From positions 1 to 64,000 of the forward strand of contig CAWGYT010000002.1 in the NCBI GenBank assembly GCA_963826795.1: DNA of 64,000 nt, written 5' to 3'. Shown here in pieces: positions 7,928 to 17,811 of this stretch. The position numbers were made by a program, and so were the translations under genes. The notes under the pieces were generated by a model. It was not told where the DNA came from, ran no database searches, and saw only the letters and a program-made list of their open reading frames with translations. Position 1 is the stretch's first letter. Every line of letters starts with the position of its first letter. Origin of the DNA: CAWGYT01 sp963826795. Its GTDB lineage: Bacteria > Planctomycetota > Planctomycetia > Pirellulales > Pirellulaceae.

Positions 7928-10900
7928 CTAACTCCTGTTATCCACGGTGCGCGGTTTGCCTAGAGTTTCTAGTTGATCAAGCCACGAATTCCCCTCACGC
8001 TCAACATGCTCCAACGGGTAACCTCCCCACTGAAACTTCGGAATGGAATAAAGCTTCTTAAGTCGATCGGGTAACGGCAGAAGTTTTAGCATGCCTTTTT
8101 GAGAATACTCTAGCGGACGGCTGAGCATCCCTTCCCAGTTGATCATCACGGTTGGCGTGTCGAGATGCGGCAAGTAGGTCAACTGATCGACTTCAGGCGG
8201 CTGGGATTCGTTGTGTATCCCACCCGCGAAGAAAAACGTCGCCGCGAACCGCTTTTTTCCAGTAACCAACTTGTCGGCCACCACCATGCATTCCGATTGC
8301 AGGCATCCACACGAAACAAAAATCAGTTTGTCGGTGTCCAGCAAACCCGTGCCGCCGACCTGTGGATATCCTTCGCGCAGAAAGTCGACGGTTCGAATCA
8401 AGTCTTTCGCCATCTTGGTCACGCCATCAACATATGCTTCAGGTGCTTGCTCCGACGGCAAATATGGAACGAATTCATCGCCATGCCGATCATGGGAAAG
8501 TCCCCGGTATTTTGGCAGCACAAGCACGCGACCTCCCGACATCATAGGAGAATAATGCAGGAACCGTTGATCGCCAGTTCTCGCCCTGCCGTCGTTGTCC
8601 AAAAAAATCGGCGACGTTCCAATCATGACTTGAAACGGCGGAGCATACTTCTTGCGATCGGGAAACATGATATAGCAACCAATCCGTTCGTGCTCGCCGT
8701 ATCCCGCGTCGAATTCGACATATTGAGCTTCCACACCGTGAAAGGTCGTGGTGTGCAGTGGAGTTGCATTCCAGGGGCGATCGCGGTTGAATCGAAATTG
8801 TTCGACATACTCGTCGGGAATTGGAGTTGGCTCAGCGGGAATCTCGCGGTACGCCGCCGGCATGGCAACCGTCCATTCTGGATTTGGCTCGTAAACCGCA
8901 CAACGAAAACCAACGTCCGGCCGGCGTTCGGTCGGCTCGAGCGTCACCGGATTGAATGCAGAACCATCGTCGTCCAGCCAACTTCCGCCCATCGCGTATC
9001 GATACCCGGGCTCTCCTTCGTTGAGGCACCATTCTTTGACGTTGCCGACCATGTCCAGTACGCCGTGGAAATTCGCACTTCGCATCGATTGCGAAACAGC
9101 TCGATGCAGCAGTTGCTTGCGCCCAATGTTGAATCGATTATGAGAATCGTATTCGGGCGACCACCCACTGAAGTCGGCGGCACGTAGCCAGTGGAACAGC
9201 GTTGGTAGTTGCTTCTTCTTGAAACGAGCGTAGGCCATCGCTTCGTACCAACTCACTCCCACCACTGGATGTTCCCGCATGCCGGGCGGATACATTCCGT
9301 CTGCCCAAGTTGCTGGCCCGTGCGAAACACCATTTCGATCCTTGAAGCCGTCGACGACCTTCCGCCAGTCATCGCCGAGCGATTCGTGCCAATACTCTGC
9401 TTCCTTGTAACCGCCCGCGTCGACGAATTCCTGAAATTGACCATTCGTTACTTCGTGCGTGTCGATGTGAAACGGCGGCATTCCCAACGGAATCTGCCGA
9501 TTCATCAGCCATGCCACACGGCAGGCATGCGGGTTAATGTCGGTCGCCGCTAGACCGACCACAACCATATCGGGACGTGACGAGATCTGAAGTTGCCAGG
9601 TGACGACGGGTTCCCATCCGGTTTCCTTGGCGATGAACAGTTCGTCATTTCCATTTAGCTTGGCTCGAACATGAAAGTTGTGGAACGGAGACTCCGGCAA
9701 ATTTGTTGTGATGGGAGTCTTGCCGAGCGACAGCCATCGACCATGCTCGAATTGTCGAGGCCGCACAAGAATCTCCGCTCCAGTTGGTTCGGATTTAATT
9801 TTCATTACTCGCCCAATACTGGCGAGCATTGTGTCAAGCTCCGCGCGGTGTTCGGGGAATCGAGTCAATGCCGAATCAATCAGAAGTCGAGCCTGCCAGG
9901 CGTCATCTTCAAGACGTGACTCGATTTCTGCAGCGACCATCTTCCAGTTCTGATGGCGTCTTGTTTCTTGAATCGTGAACCACGTTGCACTCGCCATGAG
10001 GACCAACAACAGAATCGCCGAGACTGCCGACAGCGATCGATTCCTGCGACACCATTTGACGGAGCGACCAATCCAACCAATCCTCTTCGCCGCTAACGAA
10101 CGTCGATTGACAAAACGCCGCAGGTCATCGGCCAATTCCGCCGCCGTTTGATATCGATCCCGAGGTGACTTTTGGATCGCCTTCTGGCAAATGGTTTCCA
10201 GGTCGATCGGAATCTTGGCATTGATCTTCCGCGGTGCCTCAGGTTCCTTGTTCAGAATCTGAGAAAAAATTCGGTCGCGTTCTTTCGCGTTGTAGGCCGG
10301 TTTCAGCGTGATCAGTTCATAGAGCGTCACACCTAGCGAATAGATGTCGGCTCGATGATCGACTTCGCCAGCTTCGGCAGAAATCTGTTCTGGTGACATG
10401 TACCGAGGCGATCCCATCAGCTCGCCCGTCATCGTCATGGATGGCTCTTCGAGAATTCTCGCCAAGCCGAAGTCGTTGATGTGGATTCGTCCGTCGGGAC
10501 CGAGCAACAGATTCGAAGGCTTGATGTCTCGGTGAATAACGCCTTCTTGATGTGCGTGCTCGAGTGCATCGGCGACTTCGGCGAACATCCGCGCCACATT
10601 GTCGTAGTAGGCCATTCCCGTCCCAAACGACGATGACCCCGAAGGCGTGTTATCCAGTGAATTGGAGATTGTCTCAGTTTCGAATAGACGCTCGGAACGT
10701 TCGTCACTGCTTTGACCCTTGGATTCGGTGCCGATCGTCGCTTCCGAAGCTGATTCACCTCGCAATTGGTCCAATACAAAATCCAGCGACGGACCTCGAA
10801 CCAATTCCATGGCGTAGAACGGGATTTCGTTTTCGACCCCCGTCGTGTGGATCGGGACGATATTGGTGTGATGCAACTTTGCGGCCGCCTCGGCTTCGCG

Positions 10901-11290
10901 TTGAAATCGAGCGATCGATTTGCAGGAGAAATCCAAGCCGACCGAAAGCACCTTCAACGCCACTCGACGGTTCAATGACTGTTGCTGAGCTTCATAAACG
11001 ATCCCCATCCCGCCTCGGCCGATCTCTCGAATCACTTCAAATTCCCCAAACGAGTGCGGGGCATCGATCTGAGGCAAGATGGAATCGGCGAAGTCGTTGG
11101 CATCCAGGAATGCATCTTCGCCGAAATGAGCGCTGAGCAATTTCTCGAGCCGAGAGCGAAACTCGTGGTCGTCACCGCAATGTTGCCGGACAAAATCGAG
11201 GCGTTCGTCCGAACTGGCGATTTCCACCGCCCGAAGAAACACCTCTTCAAGGGCTTGCATGGTACTTCGATTCGCGCTGGGATGATTCAT
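7928..11290 (-). CDS. giant Ser/Thr kinase with FGE-sulfatase and degenerate esterase-like domains
   Basis: The protein is 1,120 aa from the ATG at 11290, preceded by GGGGAAAG; in-frame extension to 11377 is possible. An N-terminal helical region is followed by a Hanks-type kinase: glycine loop IGRGGMG near 91-96, K113 in VALK, HRDIKPSN with D255, and DFG near 273. A membrane span lies near 420-440. A formylglycine-generating-enzyme/SUMF1-like domain (about 610-815) and a C-terminal alpha/beta-hydrolase-like domain follow. In that last domain the expected nucleophile elbow reads SCGCLQS (Cys near 996), and the usual Asp and His positions read NWEGM and WGGYP, so it may be a pseudoenzyme. It is the last gene of a minus-strand cluster begun by a sigma factor. 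Confidence 0.88.
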   Translation of the reverse strand: MNHPSANRSTMQALEEVFLRAVEIASSDERLDFVRQHCGDDHEFRSRLEKLLSAHFGEDAFLDANDFADSILPQIDAPHSFGEFEVIREIGRGGMGIVYEAQQQSLNRRVALKVLSVGLDFSCKSIARFQREAEAAAKLHHTNIVPIHTTGVENEIPFYAMELVRGPSLDFVLDQLRGESASEATIGTESKGQSSDERSERLFETETISNSLDNTPSGSSSFGTGMAYYDNVARMFAEVADALEHAHQEGVIHRDIKPSNLLLGPDGRIHINDFGLARILEEPSMTMTGELMGSPRYMSPEQISAEAGEVDHRADIYSLGVTLYELITLKPAYNAKERDRIFSQILNKEPEAPRKINAKIPIDLETICQKAIQKSPRDRYQTAAELADDLRRFVNRRSLAAKRIGWIGRSVKWCRRNRSLSAVSAILLLVLMASATWFTIQETRRHQNWKMVAAEIESRLEDDAWQARLLIDSALTRFPEHRAELDTMLASIGRVMKIKSEPTGAEILVRPRQFEHGRWLSLGKTPITTNLPESPFHNFHVRAKLNGNDELFIAKETGWEPVVTWQLQISSRPDMVVVGLAATDINPHACRVAWLMNRQIPLGMPPFHIDTHEVTNGQFQEFVDAGGYKEAEYWHESLGDDWRKVVDGFKDRNGVSHGPATWADGMYPPGMREHPVVGVSWYEAMAYARFKKKQLPTLFHWLRAADFSGWSPEYDSHNRFNIGRKQLLHRAVSQSMRSANFHGVLDMVGNVKEWCLNEGEPGYRYAMGGSWLDDDGSAFNPVTLEPTERRPDVGFRCAVYEPNPEWTVAMPAAYREIPAEPTPIPDEYVEQFRFNRDRPWNATPLHTTTFHGVEAQYVEFDAGYGEHERIGCYIMFPDRKKYAPPFQVMIGTSPIFLDNDGRARTGDQRFLHYSPMMSGGRVLVLPKYRGLSHDRHGDEFVPYLPSEQAPEAYVDGVTKMAKDLIRTVDFLREGYPQVGGTGLLDTDKLIFVSCGCLQSECMVVADKLVTGKKRFAATFFFAGGIHNESQPPEVDQLTYLPHLDTPTVMINWEGMLSRPLEYSQKGMLKLLPLPDRLKKLYSIPKFQWGGYPLEHVEREGNSWLDQLETLGKPRTVDNRS

Positions 11291-11352
11291 GGTATTGCTT
11301 TCCCCAACTCGTACGCAAGCCCCACCTGAGATTGAGCAATTGCCAGGTTGTT

Positions 11353-12444
11353 TTAATGTCGCATGCGGTGCCGGCAAGATGCTATTAGACCAGGTATTGC
11401 GACTAAAAGCGAAAGGTGTGTGGTTGGTTCAGGTACAGCTTGACTTAGCCGCATGCCCTGTTCATAACCCCCACCTTGAAACGCGAACACCAGATCGCTT
11501 GTGTCAAAATCACCGTCGCCGTTCCAGTCGCCTTCGGCCCAGCCGGAGTTCATCGCGATGCCGTCTTCATAATCTCCTGATTGAAATACTTGTACGAAGT
11601 CCACACTGTCAAATCGACCATCCAGATTGGCGTCGCCAATCCAGGTGCTCTTGATCTCAGCGACCCATGTCTGGAGATCGAAAGGATTCACAACTCCATC
11701 ATGATTCAGGTCGAAACGCGGATCGTCGTCGTCGGTCGCAATGGCTGCAGTGAGTTGGTCGATGTCTTCAACGGTGAAGGCGGAGTCACCATTGAAGTCA
11801 CCCGGCAGCGCGAATCGAAACTCAACGACGTATGCACCGAAGCGACTCCCTACCGAGCTGGGTGGCGAGGAAAAGACAATGCTGGAATACTGATTGGTGA
11901 AATCGGTCAGCGATGATGACTCCAGGGATCCAGTCCAATCCCATAAGAGGTTCCCGGCGGAAGGATTGTAGAAAAACGGCGAATCAAATTCTGTAACATA
12001 ATCAAATTCTTTCGTGCCGTGTGGGGTGAGCTGATTCTCGGTTGATACCGTAAATGTACCGCTTCGAACGGTCGTCTCGTCATCGCCGATGTTCTCGGCA
12101 AACGTCGTGCTTGGTCTTTCCATGCCGGTTGTCGAAAAACGGAAGACCGTATTGCTAAGCGTGATTTCTCGCGGCGAGTTCACCATATCGGCGTCCGGGC
12201 GCCACGCGAACCCAGTGAGAACTGCGCCTCCGTCCGGAAGTCCATCGAAATCCTCGGATGGAAAGATCTGCTGAAATCGAAACAAAGATGGGCAGCAGCT
12301 TTCTAGCAGAGCACCCTCACCTTCCAACTCGGCATAGTCCTTGGGTGATACGATTCTTAGGTCTTGCGCTGCGGTGAACTGGAAGCCAGAAAGCACGAGG
12401 AGAATCACAGAAGGAATCGCATGCAGGGGGCATCGAATAAGCAT
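11353..12444 (-). CDS. PEP-CTERM/dockerin secreted protein
   Basis: This 363-aa protein starts with a signal peptide (MLIRCPLHAIPSVILLVLSG) at the ATG at 12444, with AAAGGTGATGAC as ribosome binding site. The central region is a beta-rich domain of unknown type. Dockerin-like calcium repeats follow (GDFNGDSAFTVEDIDQL, DLNHDGVVNPFDLQ, GDANLDGRFDSVDF, GDWNGDGDFDTSDL). The tail is a PEP-CTERM signal: VPEPT, a hydrophobic helix, then a basic end. The protein should be sorted by an exosortase that is not in this window. It sits 62 bp upstream of the kinase gene on the same strand. Confidence 0.87.
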   Translation of the reverse strand: MLIRCPLHAIPSVILLVLSGFQFTAAQDLRIVSPKDYAELEGEGALLESCCPSLFRFQQIFPSEDFDGLPDGGAVLTGFAWRPDADMVNSPREITLSNTVFRFSTTGMERPSTTFAENIGDDETTVRSGTFTVSTENQLTPHGTKEFDYVTEFDSPFFYNPSAGNLLWDWTGSLESSSLTDFTNQYSSIVFSSPPSSVGSRFGAYVVEFRFALPGDFNGDSAFTVEDIDQLTAAIATDDDDPRFDLNHDGVVNPFDLQTWVAEIKSTWIGDANLDGRFDSVDFVQVFQSGDYEDGIAMNSGWAEGDWNGDGDFDTSDLVFAFQGGGYEQGMRLSQAVPEPTTHLSLLVAIPGLIASCRHRMRH

Positions 12445-12702
12445 GTCATCACCTTTCGGCTTCGTGCTGAATCGGACTGAATTTGAGCATCGAGAATGTC
12501 CGAGCCATCGGCCGGTCTTGTCGAAATCAAATAATTGGACGATGCGTGTAACGAATGCACGAATAATCAGTGCGAGAAATCGCGCCGAAACACCCCACCG
12601 CCACGGAGGGTTTCGGCTGCAATACGAATAAACCAGATTTCGGCGCCGAAATGCTTGTTCGTCGCTGATTTCCGTTTTCACAACCAGGCGCGGAAGAAGG
12701 TC

Positions 12703-13896
12703 CTATTCCGTTCGGCGGTGCTGGCCGCGACAAAAGTGAAACGCAAAAATGCCCATCAAAGCAAGGATCGCGCTAGAAGGTTCGGGAACGACATGCCCGC
12801 CCGTGCCGTTCTTGCTGAACATGACGAGTTCCCCGGGTTCCAGGCCGGCAATCTGGATGTGATAGCGGCTGATCTCGCCGGGAAACTGGCTGTCATCGAA
12901 CGTGCGGTCCTTGATCATCGCGGACGTGGCGGTCCTTGACATTTCTGCCGGTAAGATCTGACCGTCACCCTCGGCCGTGTTCGTGATCTGATAGGCAACC
13001 GGCTGATCGCCGTTGAAGTTACCCACCCACTCCCTGAACACGGCATTCGGTTTGTCGCTGTTCCAGGTCAATTGCGATGAATACGTGAAGCTTTCGCCTG
13101 CGCCGACATCAATTGCATCGGGTTCCCACGTAACAAACACGTCCAACACACCCTCGTCGTTGGCGGGGAAGAAGCCGCCGCCCGACACACTGGAGGCCTC
13201 GCCCGGTTCACCGACGCTGAAAAAGGGATCAATACAATAGGCATCGACAAGATTGAAGGGTGCTTGCGCAACCGGGTCGCCCTGGCTTGAGCAGAGTGCT
13301 GAGTCCGAAATCGTCCCGGTGATCCACGAGTCAATTCCCGCCAGCTCCGGCGCATTCGGGCTCGTGGCCAAGTGGATGCCACTATAGCGTTGCCCTGGGC
13401 TGATCAATCCGTTCGTGAATTCGATTCGTTGATCGTTATTCGAAAGAGTGTAGCTTCCGAAGATATCCGAAAGAATCATTCCGTCGCCATCGACGTCGCC
13501 GAACGTCGCGTCAATCGGTTCGCGCACGATCGTGCTGGGATCATCTGTATCTGTCCCCGTTCCGATGATCTCCAGTCCGAATCCGGTAATGTTGTAGTCC
13601 GTATCGTTGTAAAACGCGAGGTTGTCGAGGCCTTCATTTCGAGGGTCGCCGGAGACGTAGGAAAAAATCTCATTGGGGAGTGCGGTCCAAAAGGGGTGTA
13701 GTCCGAGTTCGGTTTGGACTCCGTTAACGGCTTGGCGCACGCCAACCGAAGCTTCTCCTGGTCCCGTCCCTTCAATTCGATTGAATACCGGTTCGATAAC
13801 GAGTTGGGCCGATGCGGTTGCCGGAACACAAATCGCGATTGCAAGTGCAGTCAATCCCGCCAGCCCGGAAGCATAAAAAACTCTCAGTTTGTACAT
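12703..13896 (-). CDS. PEP-CTERM secreted protein
   Basis: This 397-aa protein begins at the ATG at 13896, with GGAGG seven bases upstream, and has a clear signal peptide (MYKLRVFYASGLAGLTALAI, cleaved near ASA). The body resembles planctomycete PEP-CTERM surface proteins of unknown function. It has one Ca-binding-like loop (GDVDGDGM) but no full dockerin. It ends with VPEPS, a hydrophobic helix and a charged tail. It is the second of three PEP-CTERM genes between the sigma factor and the kinase. Confidence 0.85.
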   Translation of the reverse strand: MYKLRVFYASGLAGLTALAIAICVPATASAQLVIEPVFNRIEGTGPGEASVGVRQAVNGVQTELGLHPFWTALPNEIFSYVSGDPRNEGLDNLAFYNDTDYNITGFGLEIIGTGTDTDDPSTIVREPIDATFGDVDGDGMILSDIFGSYTLSNNDQRIEFTNGLISPGQRYSGIHLATSPNAPELAGIDSWITGTISDSALCSSQGDPVAQAPFNLVDAYCIDPFFSVGEPGEASSVSGGGFFPANDEGVLDVFVTWEPDAIDVGAGESFTYSSQLTWNSDKPNAVFREWVGNFNGDQPVAYQITNTAEGDGQILPAEMSRTATSAMIKDRTFDDSQFPGEISRYHIQIAGLEPGELVMFSKNGTGGHVVPEPSSAILALMGIFAFHFCRGQHRRTE

Positions 13897-14079
13897 CTCG
13901 AAACCTCCAAAATTCTGAAATAAGAAAAAACAAATCTCTGGAAAAAGCAAATCTCTGGCACTAGGAAGAACGCAATCGATTGACTCCTTCCGTAATGCGA
14001 AATCGAAATCACTCGCCCGCCCTCTACTTTCCATGGGTTGTTGGCCTTCCGGTGCATCGAGTTCCCCGTGCTGCCGGCG

Positions 14080-15888
14080 TTATCGGCGACGCTTCATGGC
14101 AACAAGCCCCAGCAGCACAATCGTCCCAATGCCCGTTGCCGGCTCCGGCACGGCAACCGCTTGCGCACCTCGAGGACCTTGTTCGAATCCACCATCTTGA
14201 AACGCGAACACCAGATCACCCGTGTCAAAATCACCGTCGCCGTTCCAGTCGCCTTCCGCCCAACCGGAATTCATCTCGATGCCGTCTTCGTAAAGGCCAG
14301 CCTGAAAGACCTGGACCAAATCACCGCTATTGAAATCGCCGTCGAGGTTGGCGTCGCCGATCCAAGTGCCTTTTAACTCATGGACCCACTCTGCCAGGTC
14401 GCTTTGGTCGACCGAACCGTCTCGGTTGATGTCAAAATCCGCGTTTTGCGTGAGGATTCCATTTGCGAACTGGTTCACGTCCGCGACATCCAAGATCCCG
14501 TTTCTGTCGAAGTCTCCCAGGTGTTGGTTGATCGTCATTAGGAGCTGCGGACGACGATCGATGGTGTTGCCTGCGTACACGCGAAATGCCGATTCGCCGA
14601 TCGATTGAATTCGAAAGGCGGATACAGGGTTTGCTGAGCCGGATGAGTAGTCCTGTCGAACGAAATCGGTGACATCGAGTTCCACAAAACGTCCCGCGTC
14701 CTCGCCTTCAGCGGGGAGCCGCATCCCCGTGTCAACGTAGGACTCATCCGCAAAACTATCGCTTGAGATGACAAAGTCGCCATCGGTCTGACTGTGCCAC
14801 AAGGACAGTTCAGCGGTATCGGAATCGCTCGTAGGATCGACGAACAGCCGCAACTTGGCTTCATCCAGCTTTAGCGCAGCGGCGAGAACTTCCGGCAGAT
14901 CAAATTGCGATACGAATCGGCGCGAATCATTGACAGTCGTCGCCGGCGTAAGTCGCAAGTCTCGAGCTGATTGGTCTCTGGCTTCGAACAACGCCTTGGG
15001 GCCCAATTCGATTTGCAACGGTCCTGAATCAGGCGAAACGTTTTGGCCGTTCAGCAAGTCCTTCAGTTCGACAATGCCCTCGGAAAGCCGGACTTCGTCG
15101 ACCACTCCGTGCAATTGATGCCGAAAGGTTTCCGATGCGAAGCCGCCGATCGCGAAATGGTTCGTGGCATTCAGGGGAACGTGAGGCGTTGGCCGTGGCG
15201 CCGTGTTGATTTGCAATCGATTGCTCTCGAGATCATGAACGTAGAACGTCGCTTCGCCGGGATCAAGATCGAACGCGGATGCCAGGAAGTAGTCTTTGTC
15301 TTCGTCGATCAGAACCCGCGATTCGATGTGCTGCCAGTCCAAGCCATCCGAGGTGACCAGGAACAGTTCGCGAGGTTGCGATCCGCCTCGACCGTCCATG
15401 CGAACATGGAGCGTCCATCCGAATTCAGAGAGGCCAGCCACTCCGCTGGCGTTTGCAGGATTGGTCTGCGCTACCAGATGAGCCGACATGTTGGATGCGC
15501 CGAAATTGTGTATGTTCGCGAATAGCTCGATCGTGAAATCGTCGTCCAGAAGCGGGCCATCTTCGCTGATCAGCTCGCCGACGCCGGGACCGAAACTGGC
15601 TCCCCCCAGATTTTCACCAATGCCGGATGATTCATTGGGAAATAGCGAGCCACGATCGCCGGCTGGGAGCGAAACCGATTCCGCCTCGACTCCATTGAAT
15701 TCCAAATGGGCGTTTCCGACAGAATCCATGAAAAAGTCGTTCCCTGGTTCCAGACGCCAATGACCGACAACATTCGCCTGTGCCCAGGCGTGCTGAGCGA
15801 GGCCGAACAGGCAGATCGTCAAGAAGCTGAGACGCAGCGAGGGCAAAAACCGCTGCACGAAGGCAGAGGCGTTGAGGATGGTTTGCAT
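14080..15888 (-). CDS. LamG-like/DNRLRE-like dockerin PEP-CTERM protein
   Basis: This 602-aa protein is preferred from the ATG at 15888, directly before a signal peptide (LSFLTICLFGLAQHAWA). Residues about 40-270 look like a LamG/concanavalin-type beta sandwich (VGHWRLEPGN, then DEVRLSEGI). A DNRLRE-type domain (about 290-480) follows. Dockerin repeats (GDFDRNGILDVADVNQF and others) and a PEP-CTERM tail (VPEPAT, helix, KRRR) complete it. It may bind glycans at the cell surface, which is inferred from the domains. It is the first structural gene after the sigma factor. Confidence 0.85.
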   Translation of the reverse strand: MQTILNASAFVQRFLPSLRLSFLTICLFGLAQHAWAQANVVGHWRLEPGNDFFMDSVGNAHLEFNGVEAESVSLPAGDRGSLFPNESSGIGENLGGASFGPGVGELISEDGPLLDDDFTIELFANIHNFGASNMSAHLVAQTNPANASGVAGLSEFGWTLHVRMDGRGGSQPRELFLVTSDGLDWQHIESRVLIDEDKDYFLASAFDLDPGEATFYVHDLESNRLQINTAPRPTPHVPLNATNHFAIGGFASETFRHQLHGVVDEVRLSEGIVELKDLLNGQNVSPDSGPLQIELGPKALFEARDQSARDLRLTPATTVNDSRRFVSQFDLPEVLAAALKLDEAKLRLFVDPTSDSDTAELSLWHSQTDGDFVISSDSFADESYVDTGMRLPAEGEDAGRFVELDVTDFVRQDYSSGSANPVSAFRIQSIGESAFRVYAGNTIDRRPQLLMTINQHLGDFDRNGILDVADVNQFANGILTQNADFDINRDGSVDQSDLAEWVHELKGTWIGDANLDGDFNSGDLVQVFQAGLYEDGIEMNSGWAEGDWNGDGDFDTGDLVFAFQDGGFEQGPRGAQAVAVPEPATGIGTIVLLGLVAMKRRR

Positions 15889-16108
15889 TTGACAATTTCC
15901 GTCTGGTACAGGTGAATTGAGTCTGCCACTACCTACTGCGACAAACAAACCGGAAACACCTCACCGTCAAAAGACTTTTTTTGCGGTCGGCGAGCGCGAG
16001 CAAGTGACGCTCGTTCGGAGGCGGGGTAGCCCTCGAAGCGGGGAAGAGCCTGAGAGCGAGTCAGCGAGGCCAACGGCTGCTTTGGCAAGCAGGGCGTTCA
16101 CCCAAATT

Positions 16109-16669
16109 TCACTCGCCGTCCAATTCGGTCTTCAGCCAAGCTCGAGCAAAGGCCCAATGGCGTTCCGCGGTGCTCAGCGAAATGCCGAGTGCGTGGGCAG
16201 CTTCGGTTTGAGTCATCCCGGCAAAGAAGCGAAGCTTGACAAGATTCGATTTCACGGGATCAAGTTCATCAAGATGCACCAGCGCTTCGTGCAGCGCCAG
16301 TAGTTTTTGATCACGCGTGTTGGACTCAGCGTCCAGGTCGCTTAGCTCAACACGCTGATATCGCCCGCTTCTTTTCAGCGCGTTCTTGCGGCGAACTGCT
16401 TCGATCAGAATGCGCCGCATCGCTTCGGCAGCAGCCGCGAAAAAATGGCTGCGTCCGCTCCAAGGCGGAGAATTATCCGCTGGACCGACCAAACGCAGAT
16501 AAGCTTCATGAACCAGCCCGGTGGCCTGCAGCGTATGATCTGGACGTTCGTTGCGCAGCTTCGCTTGCGCCATGCTGCGTAGTTCGCGATAGACCAGCGG
16601 CAGCAGTTGCTCGGTCGCTTGGCGATCGCCAGCGTCAATCTCGGACAAGATACGGGTCACATCGGACAT
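16109..16669 (-). CDS. ECF-type RNA polymerase sigma factor (TIGR02999/Sigma70_ECF family)
   Basis: This 186-aa sigma factor starts at the ATG at 16669. Region 2 is visible at about residues 20-90 (LLPLVYRELRSMA; DHTLQATGLVHEAYLRL; HFFAAAAEAMRRIL) and region 4 at about 130-180 (LVKLRFFAGMTQTEAAHALGISLSTAERHWAFARAWL). This family is strongly expanded in planctomycetes and is typically encoded beside Ser/Thr kinases. Here four genes follow on the same strand, ending with the kinase, so it may drive the cluster. No anti-sigma factor is adjacent. Confidence 0.93.
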   Translation of the reverse strand: MSDVTRILSEIDAGDRQATEQLLPLVYRELRSMAQAKLRNERPDHTLQATGLVHEAYLRLVGPADNSPPWSGRSHFFAAAAEAMRRILIEAVRRKNALKRSGRYQRVELSDLDAESNTRDQKLLALHEALVHLDELDPVKSNLVKLRFFAGMTQTEAAHALGISLSTAERHWAFARAWLKTELDGE

Positions 16670-17590
16670 GGCACGATTATAGCCTGAGGAATCATTGCTG
16701 CCCTTTGGTGAAAGTCGCAGCGGTGAAAGGTACCGCCCGCAGTTCCGGGACGTAAGAAGTGTAATCAAATTGATCGCGATGTGTGATGCCTGGTGGCCGG
16801 CGAGCGGCTGCGTTCGTGCACAAGGTCGAACCGTCAGTGCCCGTCCTTGGGCAATTGGCCGGCGATCAAGACTTCGATTCAGTGAATTTTCGGCGGCCGC
16901 ACGGACACGGTCCTTCAAAACCGCGGGCGAGCGTCTTGAACGTCGTCGGTTGCGGGAGACTGAAGATCGCTTTGAATGCCAGCGGGGCCCGACGGGCATC
17001 GTGTCGGTAGATGGAATCTGTAGACTGTCTTGAGATGGGGAATCTTGAGATGGGGAATCATCCGCTGGGACTGTTATTTGCTCGATTCCGCCGGAGTGCG
17101 TTTCTAAGCATCAGCAGGCACCCCTCATTCCTCGGCGGGATGTCCCGGACTCGCGAGCAGGCAACGGCCACCGGTGAAATCCCTCTCGTTCGATTCGCTG
17201 AACGTCACGAGCAGTCCCGAAATCGCTCTCTTTTAATGAGTTCTTGGGATTTTGAGACGGCAATTTGAGACAACCGAGCCTAAGTCGATGTTCCCGTTGG
17301 GAATGCGGCGACGGCAGCCGCGGCGTTTCCTCAAGTAGAGGGGGCAACTAGATTTACTTGATTTACTTCTCCCGAAGCCGTCTACTGGTAGCGTGCATGG
17401 CGGCGACGGTAACGCTGACCCGCGACAATTGCGTCATCGAACGAACCATTTTCTGCAGTTTCCCCTGAATTGACTTCGGACGGGTTGGGAGCCAGATCCG
17501 TCGATAGCCAACAGTCGGAGAACTCAGGGCTTTGGGCTATAATGCGGTTTGAGAGGTGGCCGACCCTTTGGTCTCGCTAAGCAGAATGCC
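16670..17590. other. intergenic stretch without a supported gene
   Basis: About 920 bp between the divergent sigma factor and the toxin-antitoxin pair. Open frames here are short and have no recognisable content. A 15-bp tandem duplication (CTTGAGATGGGGAAT) lies near 17030-17058. Promoters for the flanking genes must lie here, but I see no clear -35/-10 pair. Confidence 0.5.
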
Positions 17591-17806
17591 ATGGATATTC
17601 AACAAACACTTGCCGACCTTTCGACACTTCCCATCGACGACCGCTTGCGTCTGGTTCAGTTGCTTTGGGACTCGATACCGGCCGAGGCTGAGGTCACCGT
17701 TTCAGACGAACAGCGAATTGAATTAAACCGCCGCATCGCAGCCCATGACGCGGACCCAGATTCAGCGATGAATCGAGAGGACCTCGAGCGCCGGCTCAAG
17801 GATTGA
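17591..17806 (+). CDS. antitoxin of the addiction-module (PF09720-like) family
   Basis: This 71-aa protein starts at the ATG at 17591 (MDIQQTLADLSTLPIDDRL). It matches the short helical 'putative addiction module component' family: an LRLVQLLWDSI segment and a charged C-terminal end. The toxin ATG comes five bases after its stop, as expected for a coupled type II toxin-antitoxin operon. It should neutralise the toxin by direct binding and repress the operon. Confidence 0.85.
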   Translation: MDIQQTLADLSTLPIDDRLRLVQLLWDSIPAEAEVTVSDEQRIELNRRIAAHDADPDSAMNREDLERRLKD

Positions 17807-17811
17807 GATTG

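Noticed and set aside
14080..15888. Calling the exosortase substrates a complete sorting system
   Set aside because: No exosortase gene is visible in the window, so only substrates can be claimed.
16695..17033. Open frames in the 16.7-17.5 kb gap
   Set aside because: No conserved motif, poor starts and overlapping frames on both strands.
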